NCBI GenBank assembly: GCA_022606135.1
Contig: JABYQN010000019.1
Coordinates: 124,001 to 188,000, forward strand
DNA from: Fomes fomentarius
Taxonomy: Eukaryota; Basidiomycota; Agaricomycetes; Polyporales; Polyporaceae
Direction: 5' to 3'
DNA: 64,000 bases
The notes beneath the pieces were generated by a model. That model was given only the letters and a program-made list of their open reading frames with translations. It made no database searches and was not told the DNA's origin. This document shows, piece after piece, positions 15,304 through 26,811 of the stretch (positions are counted from its first letter, which is position 1; every line of letters begins with the position of its first letter). The position numbers and the translations under genes were made by a program.

Positions 15304-16886
15304 TTACCGGTCGATTTCAGATCTAAAGTGGGCTCGTAACGTCTCGTCGAGGTGCAGCACAGAAATGTCCTGCGCCAGATGTCCTAGACCGGCGGACAGC
15401 CACTCCTGCCACACCCTATCAGCCGTCCAATTGCAAGTGGTGTCCCTGCCCAAAGACACCCTCCAACTGGCACTGGGATCGTTTGGATCATAGATGCGAA
15501 TGACCAAACTCCTCAAGGGCGTTGGTCCCAGTCGCGCCCACTTGTCGAGGGTCGGAGCGAGCTTCGCGCACAGTGCCTCGCAATGAGGCCTATCGTATGC
15601 AGACCTTTGATGACCATACGTTCATGACATTCGGAGCTTGCATAGATCCGAGTCCCTGTGTCCGATGACATCCGCCCGTTCCACAGAAACTCAAGGTGTT
15701 GAACGGACGAGAAATAGGGGGCGAAGTGGTGAACGAGGGATGTGACTTCCCTGTGGTCGTGAATGAATTCGAGATGGTGGTCGATCCTGATGTGCACTCT
15801 GCGCCCGTCGCCGACATATGTAGCCACACACCAGCACGGTTTGCACTCGTTGCGGTGATCCATGATGTGCACACGCTCTCCTGAGGCGAAGGCGGAGAAT
15901 AATGTGTCGAAGTTCTTTGGTATGGCAACGACAAAGCTCTCCCAAGGAGAGCGCAGGTGATCGAGACTACTGAAGAGTCTGAAGTCGAGTACGGAGGCGT
16001 TGGGGAGGTCGAGATGTGTGAGGAGGGGGGAAATCCGGTCAGGAAGGTCGGCCATGATTAGCTTGTGCAACAAGGGGAGCGAGACAAGACGGTTCGGAGG
16101 GACATCTTCCCAGGTGCGACTCTCCATCACTGCCCCGTTAGTGTGCAGTATCTCCAATCGTATAAACACCGTCCGAGAGCATCGAGAAAGGCGCACATTC
16201 GCATGGTGTTTGGCTTTTTTGCAGCGTGCGCACGAGCAGCCATGCAATATCAGATGCCGTAGGGACAGGAAAGGCTCGTCGATCCTGAGGTGAAGGGGCG
16301 CGATGTGAGGCGTATGCAGGAGCGAGAAGGATCGGCTGCGCAGGCACAGTCCAATGGAAATTGTGTCTCGTATGAATTGCTCAAGTCCCCAGGCGCCGTC
16401 CCAGTTGACATCCCATCCGATAGAAAGGTGCTCCAAGCGAGGCATTCCAGGCAAAATCATAGCATTGAACGTCTCCCAATCGGCCATCGTCATGATCTGG
16501 ACGTAGAGGTATGAGAGCTGGGTGGCGTGAGGGAGTAGAGCCTCCGCCACCTTGGATAGATATACGCGAAGGGTGAACACCCAAATGCGCTATCGCACAA
16601 CACATCGTCGCAGACCCACGCAAGTCATAGTAATGGGGGGTGCAACCTCCAAGAGCCACGGGTCTTATGGGCATCTTCAATGAGGTTTGCCCAGAATGAT
16701 GGAGTTCGTAGCAGGACTTGGTTCCAACGATGGCATACCCTTAAGATAGAGAATGCGTCTGCACGTGTCGCTGCGGCTAGATGCGCAAAGGTCAACATGA
16801 GGTGCCGAAAGGGAGCGGGCAGGTCGCCTTCGGAGAGCCGAGGATCCCCGAGAATCTCAGGCTGCGTGGAGTGATTGCAAGTCCAT
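15304..16886 (-). pseudogene. F-box/LRR-like gene copy 1, inactivated
   Basis: It aligns end to end with the F-box genes at 29338-30975 and 39881-41344 (RVCHRWNQVLLRTPSFWANL, MPRLEHLSIGWD, SLRHLILHGCSCARC, LTHLDLPNASVLDF, EWLSAGLGHLAQ). An early stop follows nine codons after the ATG at 16886, a further TGA lies after the F-box part near 16620, and the frame changes near 15610. Like the copy at 39881 it lacks the helical stretch before the F-box, and it also lacks the PSELL core of the F-box. No working protein is possible from this reading. Confidence 0.8.
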
Positions 16887-17625
16887 CTCTAAGTTTGTCA
16901 GGTAAATGAACTGTGACGTGAGGAAGTAGAGCGTATGAATCGTGCGCCCGTAGTCGATTATGCGCAGTTCTCTTTTCGGGTGCAGTCCAGCTAGGAGTCC
17001 GTGTGACAGGGGCCCGTGGGTTGTCCTCCGTGTTCGACCCTACCACACCTGGTTAGGTAAACATTCTCGACTCAGGTAGAAGGGGTAGGTACTCACCGTG
17101 GCTGCGTATAAGGATTTCCGCTTTAGAAACAGGAACCTGGTCGACGGGGCAAGGCGAGGGAAAGTCGGACTAAAAGGAGGCTGAGGACAAATTGAAACTG
17201 GTCCCTGGTCCCTGGTCCCGTGACGCCAGGTCTCGCAGGTAGGCGCCAGATCGAGATAGCAACTTCCTGACATCCACAACCACTTATGGAGCAGTTGGCC
17301 CCCAGTCCGCCACCTTGGAACAGCGGGCATCGCTCACGCTGGTACACGAGCAGTCAAGAGCAATTCAACTGTCACGACGGCTATCGAAATACCTTATATG
17401 GCGCCGCAGCTCTGGCAGAGCCATATTTTTTTCGTCTTCATCCTACACTGGCAGCGATGACTACTACGGAGTGACGGGGGTACAACAACTGGGTTATCGG
17501 AATAAAGGTAGCTACTGATACAACGTCTAACATGAGAGGCATGTCTAAGGCAGTCAGTCATCAAGAAAATCTGTCGTGGGGTATCCTGAGCCGGCGTCGC
17601 GCTAGGCCGCACGGCAAAAACTAAA
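16887..17625. other. Upstream flank of F-box copy 1 and 3' flank of the reductase gene
   Basis: Bases 16887-17270 resemble the flank upstream of F-box copy 2 (30976-31320), so the cassette extends here. The remainder shows no gene. Confidence 0.45.
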
Positions 17626-19966
17626 CTAAGCATATCCAAACGACTCAACGTGGAGCACAACGCTCGGGCCGCCCTTGAGAGCAGTAGCGGGGGAGATACG
17701 CAGCGCTTTCCGGCACGCACGCGCAATACCCTGCGAGCCGCACACTAACGTGCGTCGTGAAAAGGTCCACCAGTCAGCCCACGGGCACGGTACGAGAGGA
17801 TGTGTGTGTGCGTACCAGTCACAGACAGGCGGCCAGCGCCGCTATCTATCTCATCCTGCAGTAACGCGCCAATATCCGGGCGGCCCTGCACAACCTGGAC
17901 GGCAGGGAAGTCGAAGAGGGACGACGGCCGGCTCCTGCGCACGAGGGTGCCGTCCGCAGAGTGGACCGAATCGTCCTCCTTCCACGCCTTGTCCTCAGGC
18001 TGGTCGGATGTCTGGCTGGTGATGTAGATCCGGATCGCGATCTCGAGACCTGTCGGCGCGAGTTCCAGCGCCTTGGTCAGCGCTTTCGACACCCAGTCAA
18101 CGTGGCCTGCGACACAGGACGAAGCGTGTCAGCCGTCAGCGATCAAGTAGGCCCCGACAAGTACTACTCACTGGCTTCCCGGATGGCCCAGATGAAGACG
18201 ATCTTGCTCGTCTTACTCTTCCTATTCTGCACATGGCTCAACACCCCGAGGAACGTCGAGAGCGTGAACGTGACGCCCGACCCGCCCGCAACGAGCACAA
18301 CGGTATCGTCGTTGTCCAAGACCGGCGAAAATCCGTACGGGCCGTCGACGAGCACCTTGACCTTCTCGCCCTTCTCAGCGCGCGCAGCCAGGCGCTTAGT
18401 GAATCCCTCCCGGACGTTGATGAGGAACGTGAGCTCTTTCCAGAACGGCGTGACGTCAACCACACCGGAGTCCGTCTTCTTCTTCTCCATGTCCGCTGTC
18501 GTCGGAGCCTTCTCGTCCGCTAGCTGGTAGTGCGAGTCGACGGACGCGATCGTGAACGGGTGCGCCTCGAGCGGGAAGCCGGAGACGGTCGGGAGGATGA
18601 GGAATGCAGTCTGGCCAGGCGTCCAGTTGAAGTGCGGCGGGCGGTGGAAGTGAAGGCGGACGAGGTGCGGGGAGAGCAGCTCCACCGACGCGTCGAGTCT
18701 GTCCGCCTTCTTGCCGAAGCCGAAGTAGAGGTGGTTGAAGTACACGACGCGCGCCAGGCGGATGAAGCGGTCGAGGCCCCAGATGAGGAAGGAGGGCCAG
18801 ACGTACTGGCCGTGGTGGAAGTTGTTCGCGTGGAAGTACGCGCCGAGAAGCAGAACCCTGGCGCGAGATTCTGGTCAACACGCCGGACAATATAGCGATG
18901 CGAACGAGAGTTTTTTTTACGCACAGGACCAGCAAGAAGTGCGCGAAGTAGAATACTTCGTACGCACGGGCACGGATGGGGCGGAGAGAGACGATGAGTA
19001 GGAGAGTGGCGGCAACTAATGCCGTGAGCCCAACATGGATGTACCACACTTGCCAAATCATCGCGTATTGAACCAAGAATGGAAGCTACAACGAAGGGAA
19101 GGTCGGTTGAGCTACACGGAGCAAAACAATAGTGACACTCGCCTTTCCACCGACGTGCACCCAGATGAGGAGGAACGAGACACGAGCCGTCATACGGTGA
19201 ATGTAGTTCAACTGCGCAGCATTGTTCAGTAGTTAGCGCTACTGCGATCGCGTGCATCGCATACCTTATCATAGCTGATCCCCGTGATGTCTGTCGATGA
19301 CGTCGACGATCAGCGGAGTTGACCGTAGAGAAGAGACGGAGACGTACAGGCGACGACATTGTTCTTGGTGCCAAGCGCGGTGATAAGAGGGAACTGGCTG
19401 ACTGCGAGGACGCCAGCCCTGTTCGTGAAGTAGTATGCATCAAATTTCTGCCCCTCCAGGTTAGTCGCTGTGAGACACAGTTAGCGCGCGGGTTGAAGGA
19501 TCAACGTTAACAGGAGGAACTGACTGTTGACAAACTCCCAGGTCAGGAGCGCTACGATGTACGCGGCGGTGACGAACAGCTCCGCAAAGGTGAGCGTGTA
19601 CGAGCTACCGACGTTGAGCGACCACCGGAAGGCGACGACGCGGTAGAGGTTGATGAGAGCCGTAGGGAGCCTGCGCCAAGAGGATTGGCGCGTAGGAGTA
19701 GAGGTAGACCCGCCCACCTCGGCATCGGCGGGCTTCTTCTGCGAAGGAGTACGGGAGGAGAGCTTGGAGATCGTCCATGAGAGGAACTGGACGATAGCAA
19801 TCAACCCGATGAAGCTCGCAATGAGCCACCAGAGCTGCTGCGGGTATTGGTTGGTGCGCCGGGCTCGGATGATCTCGTCCAACTCGGCATACGGAGAAAC
19901 TGCACCATCCCCCTCGGCGCGAGCGACCAGCGAGGAGGCTTTGAAGCGAAGCTCATCGAAGCTCAT
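17626..19966 (-). CDS. Ferric reductase / NOX-family transmembrane oxidoreductase
   Basis: Proteins of this family pass electrons from NADPH through FAD and two haems across a membrane, usually reducing Fe(III) or Cu(II) outside the cell. Eight exons (19966-19525, 19467-19348, 19290-19265, 19211-19143, 19085-18925, 18857-18172, 18106-17816, 17744-17626) give 637 residues. The order is several membrane helices with TNLEGQKFDAYY and His-rich haem segments (YIHRMTARVSF, HANNFHH), then an FAD-binding HPFTIAS near residue 372, the nucleotide loop AGGSGVTF, and a C-terminal VCGSQGIARACRKAL typical of the NADPH domain. The fourth intron starts with GC (gcgagt). No multicopper oxidase or permease partner lies in the window, so iron uptake is inferred from family only. 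Confidence 0.92.
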
Positions 19967-21305
19967 CCTGAAGAACGAGAATAAGCGGAGGAGGCTGGAG
20001 CGCGAGGCGGGCAGGGGGGTCGTGTCGGGAGGGATTCCTGGGGTTCTTCCGCTGCTTCGTGTCCGATTATAAGTACTATATCATCTACACCACCACAGCA
20101 TACACGCGACAGGTTGAGGGTGTACGAGGGATGGGAACCCGAGTACCGAGACGGGTACTGACGGAGTCTACGAGATTGCGATCTCTCACCGCGCAGCTAC
20201 AGAAGAAGCGACGGACCACCGTGGTGGAATCCAACGAGACCACATGGATTCGTTGTGCAGAGAGGCTGACATCCTGATGGACAAACACCGGCGGCTGGAT
20301 ACTCGATCTCACCGATGCGGATCTGGGTCCTCGAGTGTAAGTTGACCAATTTAGTCGAAGGAATGGGTGCTTACGGACTGTGCGGTGGGACGATTGCGTT
20401 TTCAAATGCTCCGCCGCGACCGCAGCTCTGCTCAGATAGTCTCGTCCGCAGTGCCTGAGAGGAGCACACTCCATTCATCCACCCGGCGATACGTCACCTG
20501 CTTGCAGCTTGTCGGATTCCGCGAGGGGGCGGTATATTCGACGACGGCGGTAGACGGTGGTCGAGGAACGTTATTTCGAGGTCGTTTGACCTCTTTGCAT
20601 TTGCCGCTTGGAAAATCTTCGAGAGGGATCTGCACCACGAGGTGTTGATGGAGCGCAACATAGCGCAATACGGGCTTCCGAGGATAGAACGGAGTTTTCG
20701 CTGTTGAATGCGCTGGTAGTCCATGTGAGCGCCTGGGTGATGGCGCGGTAAGGACCAGCAACCGACGAAGGCGCGATGATGTGCACAATTGCGCGAACAA
20801 GAAGTATGTAGTGCTTCAACGCCCCCGTCGCATGGTCTGCAGTCTCGGTGCTCGTCGCAACAGCATGGAAAATCTAAGCGAGAGACAGATCACCCGAGGG
20901 CGCTGCAGGGTCTTATCGACGGGCGCTCTTCGACGCCTATAGGGCGGAACGGAGAACTGCAATGGCGTATCAGATTTTTGGAGCAAGAAGCTTACAAGCC
21001 AGCTTCCACTGGTAGAAGTGCGAGATGGAAGGAACGATACCAATTGTGAAAGCATGCTGGTATCGCACGCTGGGGTGAGATGACACCGGGGACTCCGAAA
21101 TACGAGAATGAGAAGCACTGGATATTCAAGTTGGGTAAGAACAGGAATTGCCGACGCTCACCTATTGGCTGATGGAAGCACGCGAACCCGGAAGGATCTG
21201 CAGCGTCGTGGTCCGCAGGAGTCCAGAGCGGTAATCGGATGAAACGCCTGGTTCAATCATCTTGGTGTAACAACCGCAACAGGAATGAATGTGCTTCTAT
21301 GGATG
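19967..21305. other. Unassigned, 1.3 kb
   Basis: The first 100 bp should contain the reductase promoter. The minus-strand frames at 20432-21118 read partly hydrophobic and may be the rest of the decayed membrane protein at 21306, but I could not join them. Confidence 0.3.
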
Positions 21306-21637
21306 TTATTTTTGTGTAGTGGCGTCGATGGTGATTACAACTTTGTCCATGTTCAACTGTTGAACGTAGTGCGGGAAGTTCGAGAGGATTGGCAGAGGCC
21401 GATGCCTTGCACACTGTGACGTGTCAATGATTATAAGTTTGTTCAGGATCTCCAGACCATAAAGCGCAATGACAGGCAAGGCAGCCGAGAGTAGTACGCC
21501 GTATGTGGGACAAATTTTGAACAACAGGACGACGAAGAAGGTGATCCCGCCTCGAGTCGGTGATGATCAAGCCGTGGGAATCTCATAAATAGGGCGGTGC
21601 TCCGTCGCTGGCTCGCTCTAGATTTGCGACCGTTCAC
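21306..21637 (-). pseudogene. Possible remnant of a seven-helix membrane protein (DUF6534-like)
   Basis: The minus strand reads a hydrophobic segment with PTYGVLLSAALPVIALYG followed by NFPHYVQQLNMDK. This recalls the first helix and loop of the DUF6534 membrane proteins that are abundant in Agaricomycetes. The expected following helices are not in one frame, and a stop (21306) ends the reading. It could be a decayed copy or a gene whose exons I failed to join. Confidence 0.25.
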
Positions 21638-22362
21638 TGTTGCGACAAGCCCAACTCTGCTCAGGCCTTTCCAACATAAAATTGGCTCCTCGTAAAACTG
21701 GTGTCAGGTGTCCTTGTCGCTTGGAATGCTGTCGCTCTGGAGCCATGCGCAATGCGCATGTGCGCGCTAGCTAAAATAGCCACTCTCACACCCTGCGGGG
21801 TGCCTCTACGTTCCGCGCACGGGTCTCGATCCCTGTTTTCTATGTTTCTGGTAGTCGACCAGGAGGTCCGCTGTCGCCTCACGAGACGTATCATTCGTGT
21901 TCTCCTCCTTCGGAACCCTACAGAAGAGACGATCGAAACCCTGGTTAGTATCTTCTGCGCAGTCGCGTCTCCCACATTCCGCAAGGTTGTGGCTGAGGCT
22001 CCATGTGGGCGCGGCCATCCGCTCGGATAAGTGATGCATCCGGGTGCGTAATTATCAGATTAGGAGAGAGCTGCACTACTAAGCTCTCCAGAGTCTCAGT
22101 CATCGCCGTTACCATACGGCATCTGTGACGAGTTGAACGTGCGTTCACCGAGCGTTCACTTCAAAGTTCGCCTCCTAATCCCCCCTTTTACCTAGTGCTG
22201 ACTGAACATATGTCACCACCCTTCCACAGGGTAGCGAACTGCACACTCGCTGCGGACCCTACGATCGTCCATTGTTACCCACGTCTCCTGAACATTCGCC
22301 GCTCTCTGCGTGTCCGCTAGCTCCACCGCAGTTTTCCTTCCGTCTATGAGGCTTCTGTACAG
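21638..22362. other. Unassigned, 725 bp
   Basis: Both strands have open frames of about 100 codons over 21661-22030 without recognisable motifs. No RNA gene was seen. Confidence 0.3.
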
Positions 22363-22794
22363 TTACAGTATTGCTAATCCGACAGCAACCCCAGCTTGGT
22401 CAGTCACCCAATCCGCAGCATCCCCCAACGTATGTTGCACTTCATCGTGGAACCTTCTTGCCCATTTCTGCGCTAGGAGAACGTTATTGCGACCCTGCCC
22501 TACATCCGTGAGGATCGCAGCGCTCGCGAACAACGGACCCAAAGTACGTCCCGGTACCCATGGTCGATGAATGATCCATAACGCAGTCCATATGTAGTGC
22601 CACACGGTGCCTTTCCATAATCCATCTAGCCCGTATCTCCTAATGGAAAATGCCACCAATGAGGGCGATAACACGTCTGTAGCGTGATTTTCGGGCAAGA
22701 AGCCCTTGGGCGCCGCGCCGAAGATCGCACTCCGTCGTCCTGTATGCTCTGTATCTATGTATGTCCATACCATGTTGCTTTTCCGCTGAAGCAC
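22363..22794 (-). CDS. Hypothetical protein, probable last exon
   Basis: About 140 codons with protein-like composition, including a Trp-rich, partly hydrophobic stretch (GLWKGTVWHYIWTALWII) that could be a membrane segment. Open frames on the same strand continue upstream (22640-23069) and may be earlier exons; I could not fix the joins. The family was not recognised. The frame also lacks a convincing start, so boundaries are approximate. Confidence 0.3.
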   Translation of the reverse strand: MLQRKSNMVWTYIDTEHTGRRSAIFGAAPKGFLPENHATDVLSPSLVAFSIRRYGLDGLWKGTVWHYIWTALWIIHRPWVPGRTLGPLFASAAILTDVGQGRNNVLLAQKWARRFHDEVQHTLGDAADWVTDQAGVAVGLAIL

Positions 22795-23570
22795 TCTGAT
22801 ACCTAGTTACAGACCTGTGCAGCGAGAAGATTTCCTGTGTCAACGCCAGAAGGCGTAATTTTGACCAAGCATGAAGTCTCTGGAAGATCCCGGGCGAGAA
22901 GGCAGCAGCGAGACAAGTGAGCAGCACGCGTATCATGCACCCCGATGCGCCAATCCCGCGACGATCGGGTTGGTGGTTGGATACCCCCAGCTTGAAGTAC
23001 TTTTACATATGGTATGCAACGTCTTCGCCATGTGCATGGACATCGCATTCGCGCCAGGAAGTATGTCAATGGTCTTATCTGGCGTCAGACGGCTGATCAA
23101 CTAATAGCACGTCGCTTTCCTTCAGTTTGGGCTACTCTTGTGCTTGATCGGAGTCTAGTGCTGGTGGTAACCAACGACATTACCAAGGTTGCATGCATTT
23201 CGGTAAAGGTAAGATTCGCATCAAGGAATCATCATACCCCTCTCGTCATCCCTCTACAGGCTATCGTCACCACCTGGCCACCACCGGAGGGATCCGACAG
23301 AGCTGCAGCGACAGCATCCTCGCTCAGTCCCACACAGCTCCCACACCTGGGCCTCACTGGCCTCACCAGCCACCCCTGAGCCACCCGCTCTCTATCGCTT
23401 GCTTTACTCCATCGACTGCCCTCCAACCTCCCCAAGCCTTCTTCCTCGCTCGCCTACCCTTGGCATAGAGCTCATACGGCAAATGTGAGCAGCACACACA
23501 ATCTTCCATCTTGCACAGCACCGCGAACCACTCCAGCCTCTCCGAGTCCTCCACATCGCTCGGGCCCATT

Positions 23571-23692
23571 CCTATGCCCACCTCACATCTCCTGTGCGTT
23601 CGATCCTGTCTGCAAAACACCTGCGCCACCGCGATCTTCTCCTGCCGCGCGATCGCGCCTTCAACGAGCTCCGCTCTCGAGAGGTCCGGCCG
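23571..23692 (+). repeat. Dispersed exon-like element, copy 1
   Basis: About 120 bp from ATGCCCACCTCACATC to CTCTCGAGAG followed by GT. It recurs inverted at 37228-37366 at roughly 80 percent identity by eye, while the flanks are unrelated. Both copies end at CTCTCGAGAG followed by a GT that could be a splice donor. The open frame differs between copies, so coding is not established. Confidence 0.5.
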
Positions 23693-24050
23693 GTGACGCG
23701 CTTACTTGCTCTGCCCAAACTCCGGGCATACTTACTGTGAGGTGCCGCCAGGCGAACTCTGTGATGTCGAGGCCGCTCCAGGGTGAGTCATACAAGAGAC
23801 AGGTCATCATTCCGTGAAGAGTGTCAAATGGACGTGGCTGCCACCGGACGAACCAATGTCCCTCATCGCTCATCGCTCATCCTTCTTGCTTTCACGGCTG
23901 AGCTGCGGAGCGATGAGATGAAATGAAGGGAGGGACGTGGCGTTCTCTCTCCGTGCCACTTGTCTTCGTGTCTATTTCCGGCACCAACGGTTGCATGCAC
24001 CAGGTATGTCCGCCGCGTTCACTCCAGTGAAATTCGCGCGAAGTGGCGCA

Positions 24051-24066
24051 GGGGGGGGGGGGGGGG
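24051..24066. repeat. Run of 16 G
   Basis: An uninterrupted G16 (C16 on the other strand) inside GC-rich DNA. Runs of this length are unstable and error-prone in sequencing. Confidence 0.95.
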
Positions 24067-24223
24067 CGATTGAGCGTGGCCGCGGCGCGCGGCGGCTCTG
24101 GCACGCCCTGCCACGGAGCTTTCAGATCCTGCGCCCGTCGTTCTTCTTCGATGTGGGAGATATACTAACGCGACGGCCATCTGCGGATCCGGGTTCGGTT
24201 CCGCATCAAGATCGACCAGGGTC

Positions 24224-24253
24224 TGAGAGTCAGAGTCGGAGTCAGAGTCGGAG
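24224..24253. repeat. GAGTCA/GAGTCG short tandem repeat
   Basis: Alternating GAGTCA and GAGTCG hexamers. On the minus strand they read as a Ser-Asp repeat within a weak open frame. Confidence 0.7.
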
Positions 24254-25691
24254 AGAGACCGCGCGTGGACATGCGGCGGTGGCGGTTGGAACCGCACGAG
24301 CATGGGGCGTGCCGCGTGGCGAGCTGTTGCGCGCGTTTCCCTATGCATGCTTGCTCGCGCTTTACAGTAGCAGGGTTGTCTACAGCAGCGACCGCTTTCA
24401 CTGTACGACGGTACCGTTTCCACCAGCCGCCTGGCGCTACTTGTCTCTTCTGCCGTTGGGACCGTCGCACTAGGACGAGCTGCTGCGCGCTTCTTGCAGA
24501 ACAGGAAAAGCTGTCGCAAGTGGGATCAACAAGGGCTGATCCTGCGCGACGTCATCCAGTACTTACCGGAGCATCTTCCGAGCTTTCACTGTGCGTCGCC
24601 AAAGTACTTTGGGAGGTAGGGGAAGGAAGCGCGTCGGTCGCGGGAGGGAGAGAGTGCGCGAAGATGATGGCTGCCTTCACCTCTTCTAACATCTCCTCCA
24701 TCCTGTACGCCTGTTCACCGCAACGAGCTTCTTTGTGGACAGCGTAGCGAACGGAACGTCGTCCGAGAACAAGCTGCCATGTTTTTTACCAATGCACGCA
24801 AGATGGTGACATTATACAGATCCTCCGCAGCGCGTGCGGCCTCCGAGTCGAATCGCACCCTCACACACCCACAAAGTCTCATGACGCCCCGCGCACCGGG
24901 CGGCAACGTTCTTGTGAGACCAATCGAGTCCTGAATGGAAACTATGCACTGGGCCCACCGCATCCAGGCACCTGCGCACCGTGACCGCTCCCATCAGCTG
25001 CGCAGTCGGCGTGCACAACAGACGTCTATCGATATCCAGGTCTGCATACATATACACCCACACTTGTCAGCTGCTGATGGCACGCGCGGGCTGACAAATG
25101 TTTGCATGGGAACATATGGTCTTGCGTGAGTCTCTGCAGTGGGAGTCTGATGCCTCGAGCCTACTACTGCTAAGTAGTGCTTGAATTGATGGGAAGCTGG
25201 GAGGTTGAGGTGAGATCAAGGATGACGGCATGTTCCCAGACGCGTAGAGACTGAATGAATGAGACGGCAGCTGGATTATTGAGATCAGATTCGACTGTGG
25301 GAGTGAGAGATCGAATGTCTGAAGGAACTACGAACAACACGTCAAGGTTCAGAAGACACATACATGTTCAAGTGAGACGCACCACCCAGTAGGAGAGGAG
25401 CGTAACAAGTGGCAAAGAATAAGTACTGGTACACTACTGGATAAGAACAGATATTGATACGTCACTGAACTAACAGAAGGTAGTGAAATACCTACGATGG
25501 GCGACACCGAGCTGACGGAGCATACAATGAGAATCCTAACTATATGTGACATGAGACAACCAATCCGTTAACACCAGCGAACATTTCAGCCGTCCCATTG
25601 GCAAGATACCACGTCGCCCAGAGCGTACCGGGTCGTCCATAGCACGCACGCATTCTTACATCCAGTTGAATTCTACCGAAGCTTCCTGCCT

Positions 25692-25987
25692 TCACGGAAA
25701 CCGGTAGAGAATAATAGAGGAGAGATCGGTACTGTCAACCCTGGATTTGAGATACTCGGGGAGAGAACATGTGAGACCATTTCCATGACAACTCTCCATA
25801 TCCATGAGCTCACCAGACACGGCAGCGTGACCGACTTTGCACTGTTCATGAGGAGTGCCAGCACTACAGGCCGAATCTCGGCTGTGAGCTCTGATTCTTG
25901 CGCAAAGAGACGTGCACACGCTTGGTCGAAGCTGGATCAGCGGCATCCTAGCTTTCGCTGTAGCATTGCTTCTGGTAGTTACTGACA
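25692..25987 (-). CDS. Weak hypothetical open frame
   Basis: An ATG at 25987 opens about 98 codons. A neighbouring frame in the same stretch reads LTAEIRPVVLALLMNSAKS, which looks more protein-like, so a short multi-exon gene may be present. No homology was recognised and no splice model was reached. Confidence 0.2.
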
Positions 25988-26811
25988 TGGCGAGACGACG
26001 CGAGAAGTGTAGAAGTGAGAGTGCGTGGTAGGAGAAAGGAGACTCGCAAGTAGGTAGCGGAAGGGTTAAAACTCGACTACTACGGTTCTCTTGAGATGCT
26101 GGACATGAGGCTACTTCATACCACACATACCATTCAATGTATATAATATAGTGACATGTGTGAGCATATTGCGCGAGCAGAAGTGCCCTGAATGACGGCG
26201 AATTATCCGAAGAGAGAGTTTGTCGCTGCATTATACGGTGTATCGAGTAGTCCAGATACTGCAAGCCGCGTTACGGCTGATGGGACTTCTTGTTTGGAGG
26301 CATGCAGCCCCAAACCAAGCTCCGTCGCCAATGTGGCTGATGTGCCATATCGCAGCTGGACGCAAGACACTCAATCGAAAGAAATCGAAAGAAACATATC
26401 GCAGTCCAACGATGCTCTCGGCGCCTCTGCGTGCGCGTGGGCCCTCGATGGCGCTTCCCACGAGTGATTCCAAAGCTTCTCATCCTCGTGTCTTCGTGAC
26501 TCTGTCTCAGCCTCTCATGATCTCCACAAATCACCAAGTGCACCGGTAGTCTTTGGAATCTCGCATAAAAGCTCTGCAGAGTACGTTTTAAAGTCATTTG
26601 TGATCTCAGATGACAGGCTGACAACATCGTCGTAGTAGTCTAGCGGTGAAGCTGGTGGTATTTGTATAGACGGCCATAAGGTGTGGAGCACGCAGGGGAC
26701 TGTGGAGTCAGGTTGTAGGATTGAGACGCACGTATGAATCGGGTGAACGAAAGTGAGTCCTGATGCATTATAAAATCATAAGTATTGACTGTCCGTCTCT
26801 CGATGATAGGA

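Larger units (their letters stand above)
22795..26811. other. Mostly unassigned, 4 kb
   Basis: Apart from the repeats listed separately and a weak open frame at 25692-25987, I see no gene I can defend. Long overlapping open frames at 23937-24519 on both strands reflect GC-rich, low-complexity sequence. Confidence 0.35.

Noticed and set aside
18520..19443. 307-codon minus-strand frame over the reductase gene
   Set aside because: It crosses several introns and exons of the clear reductase model in a different frame.
23937..24519. Overlapping long open frames on both strands
   Set aside because: They are low-complexity, carry a hexamer repeat and the G16 run, and lack any family motif.
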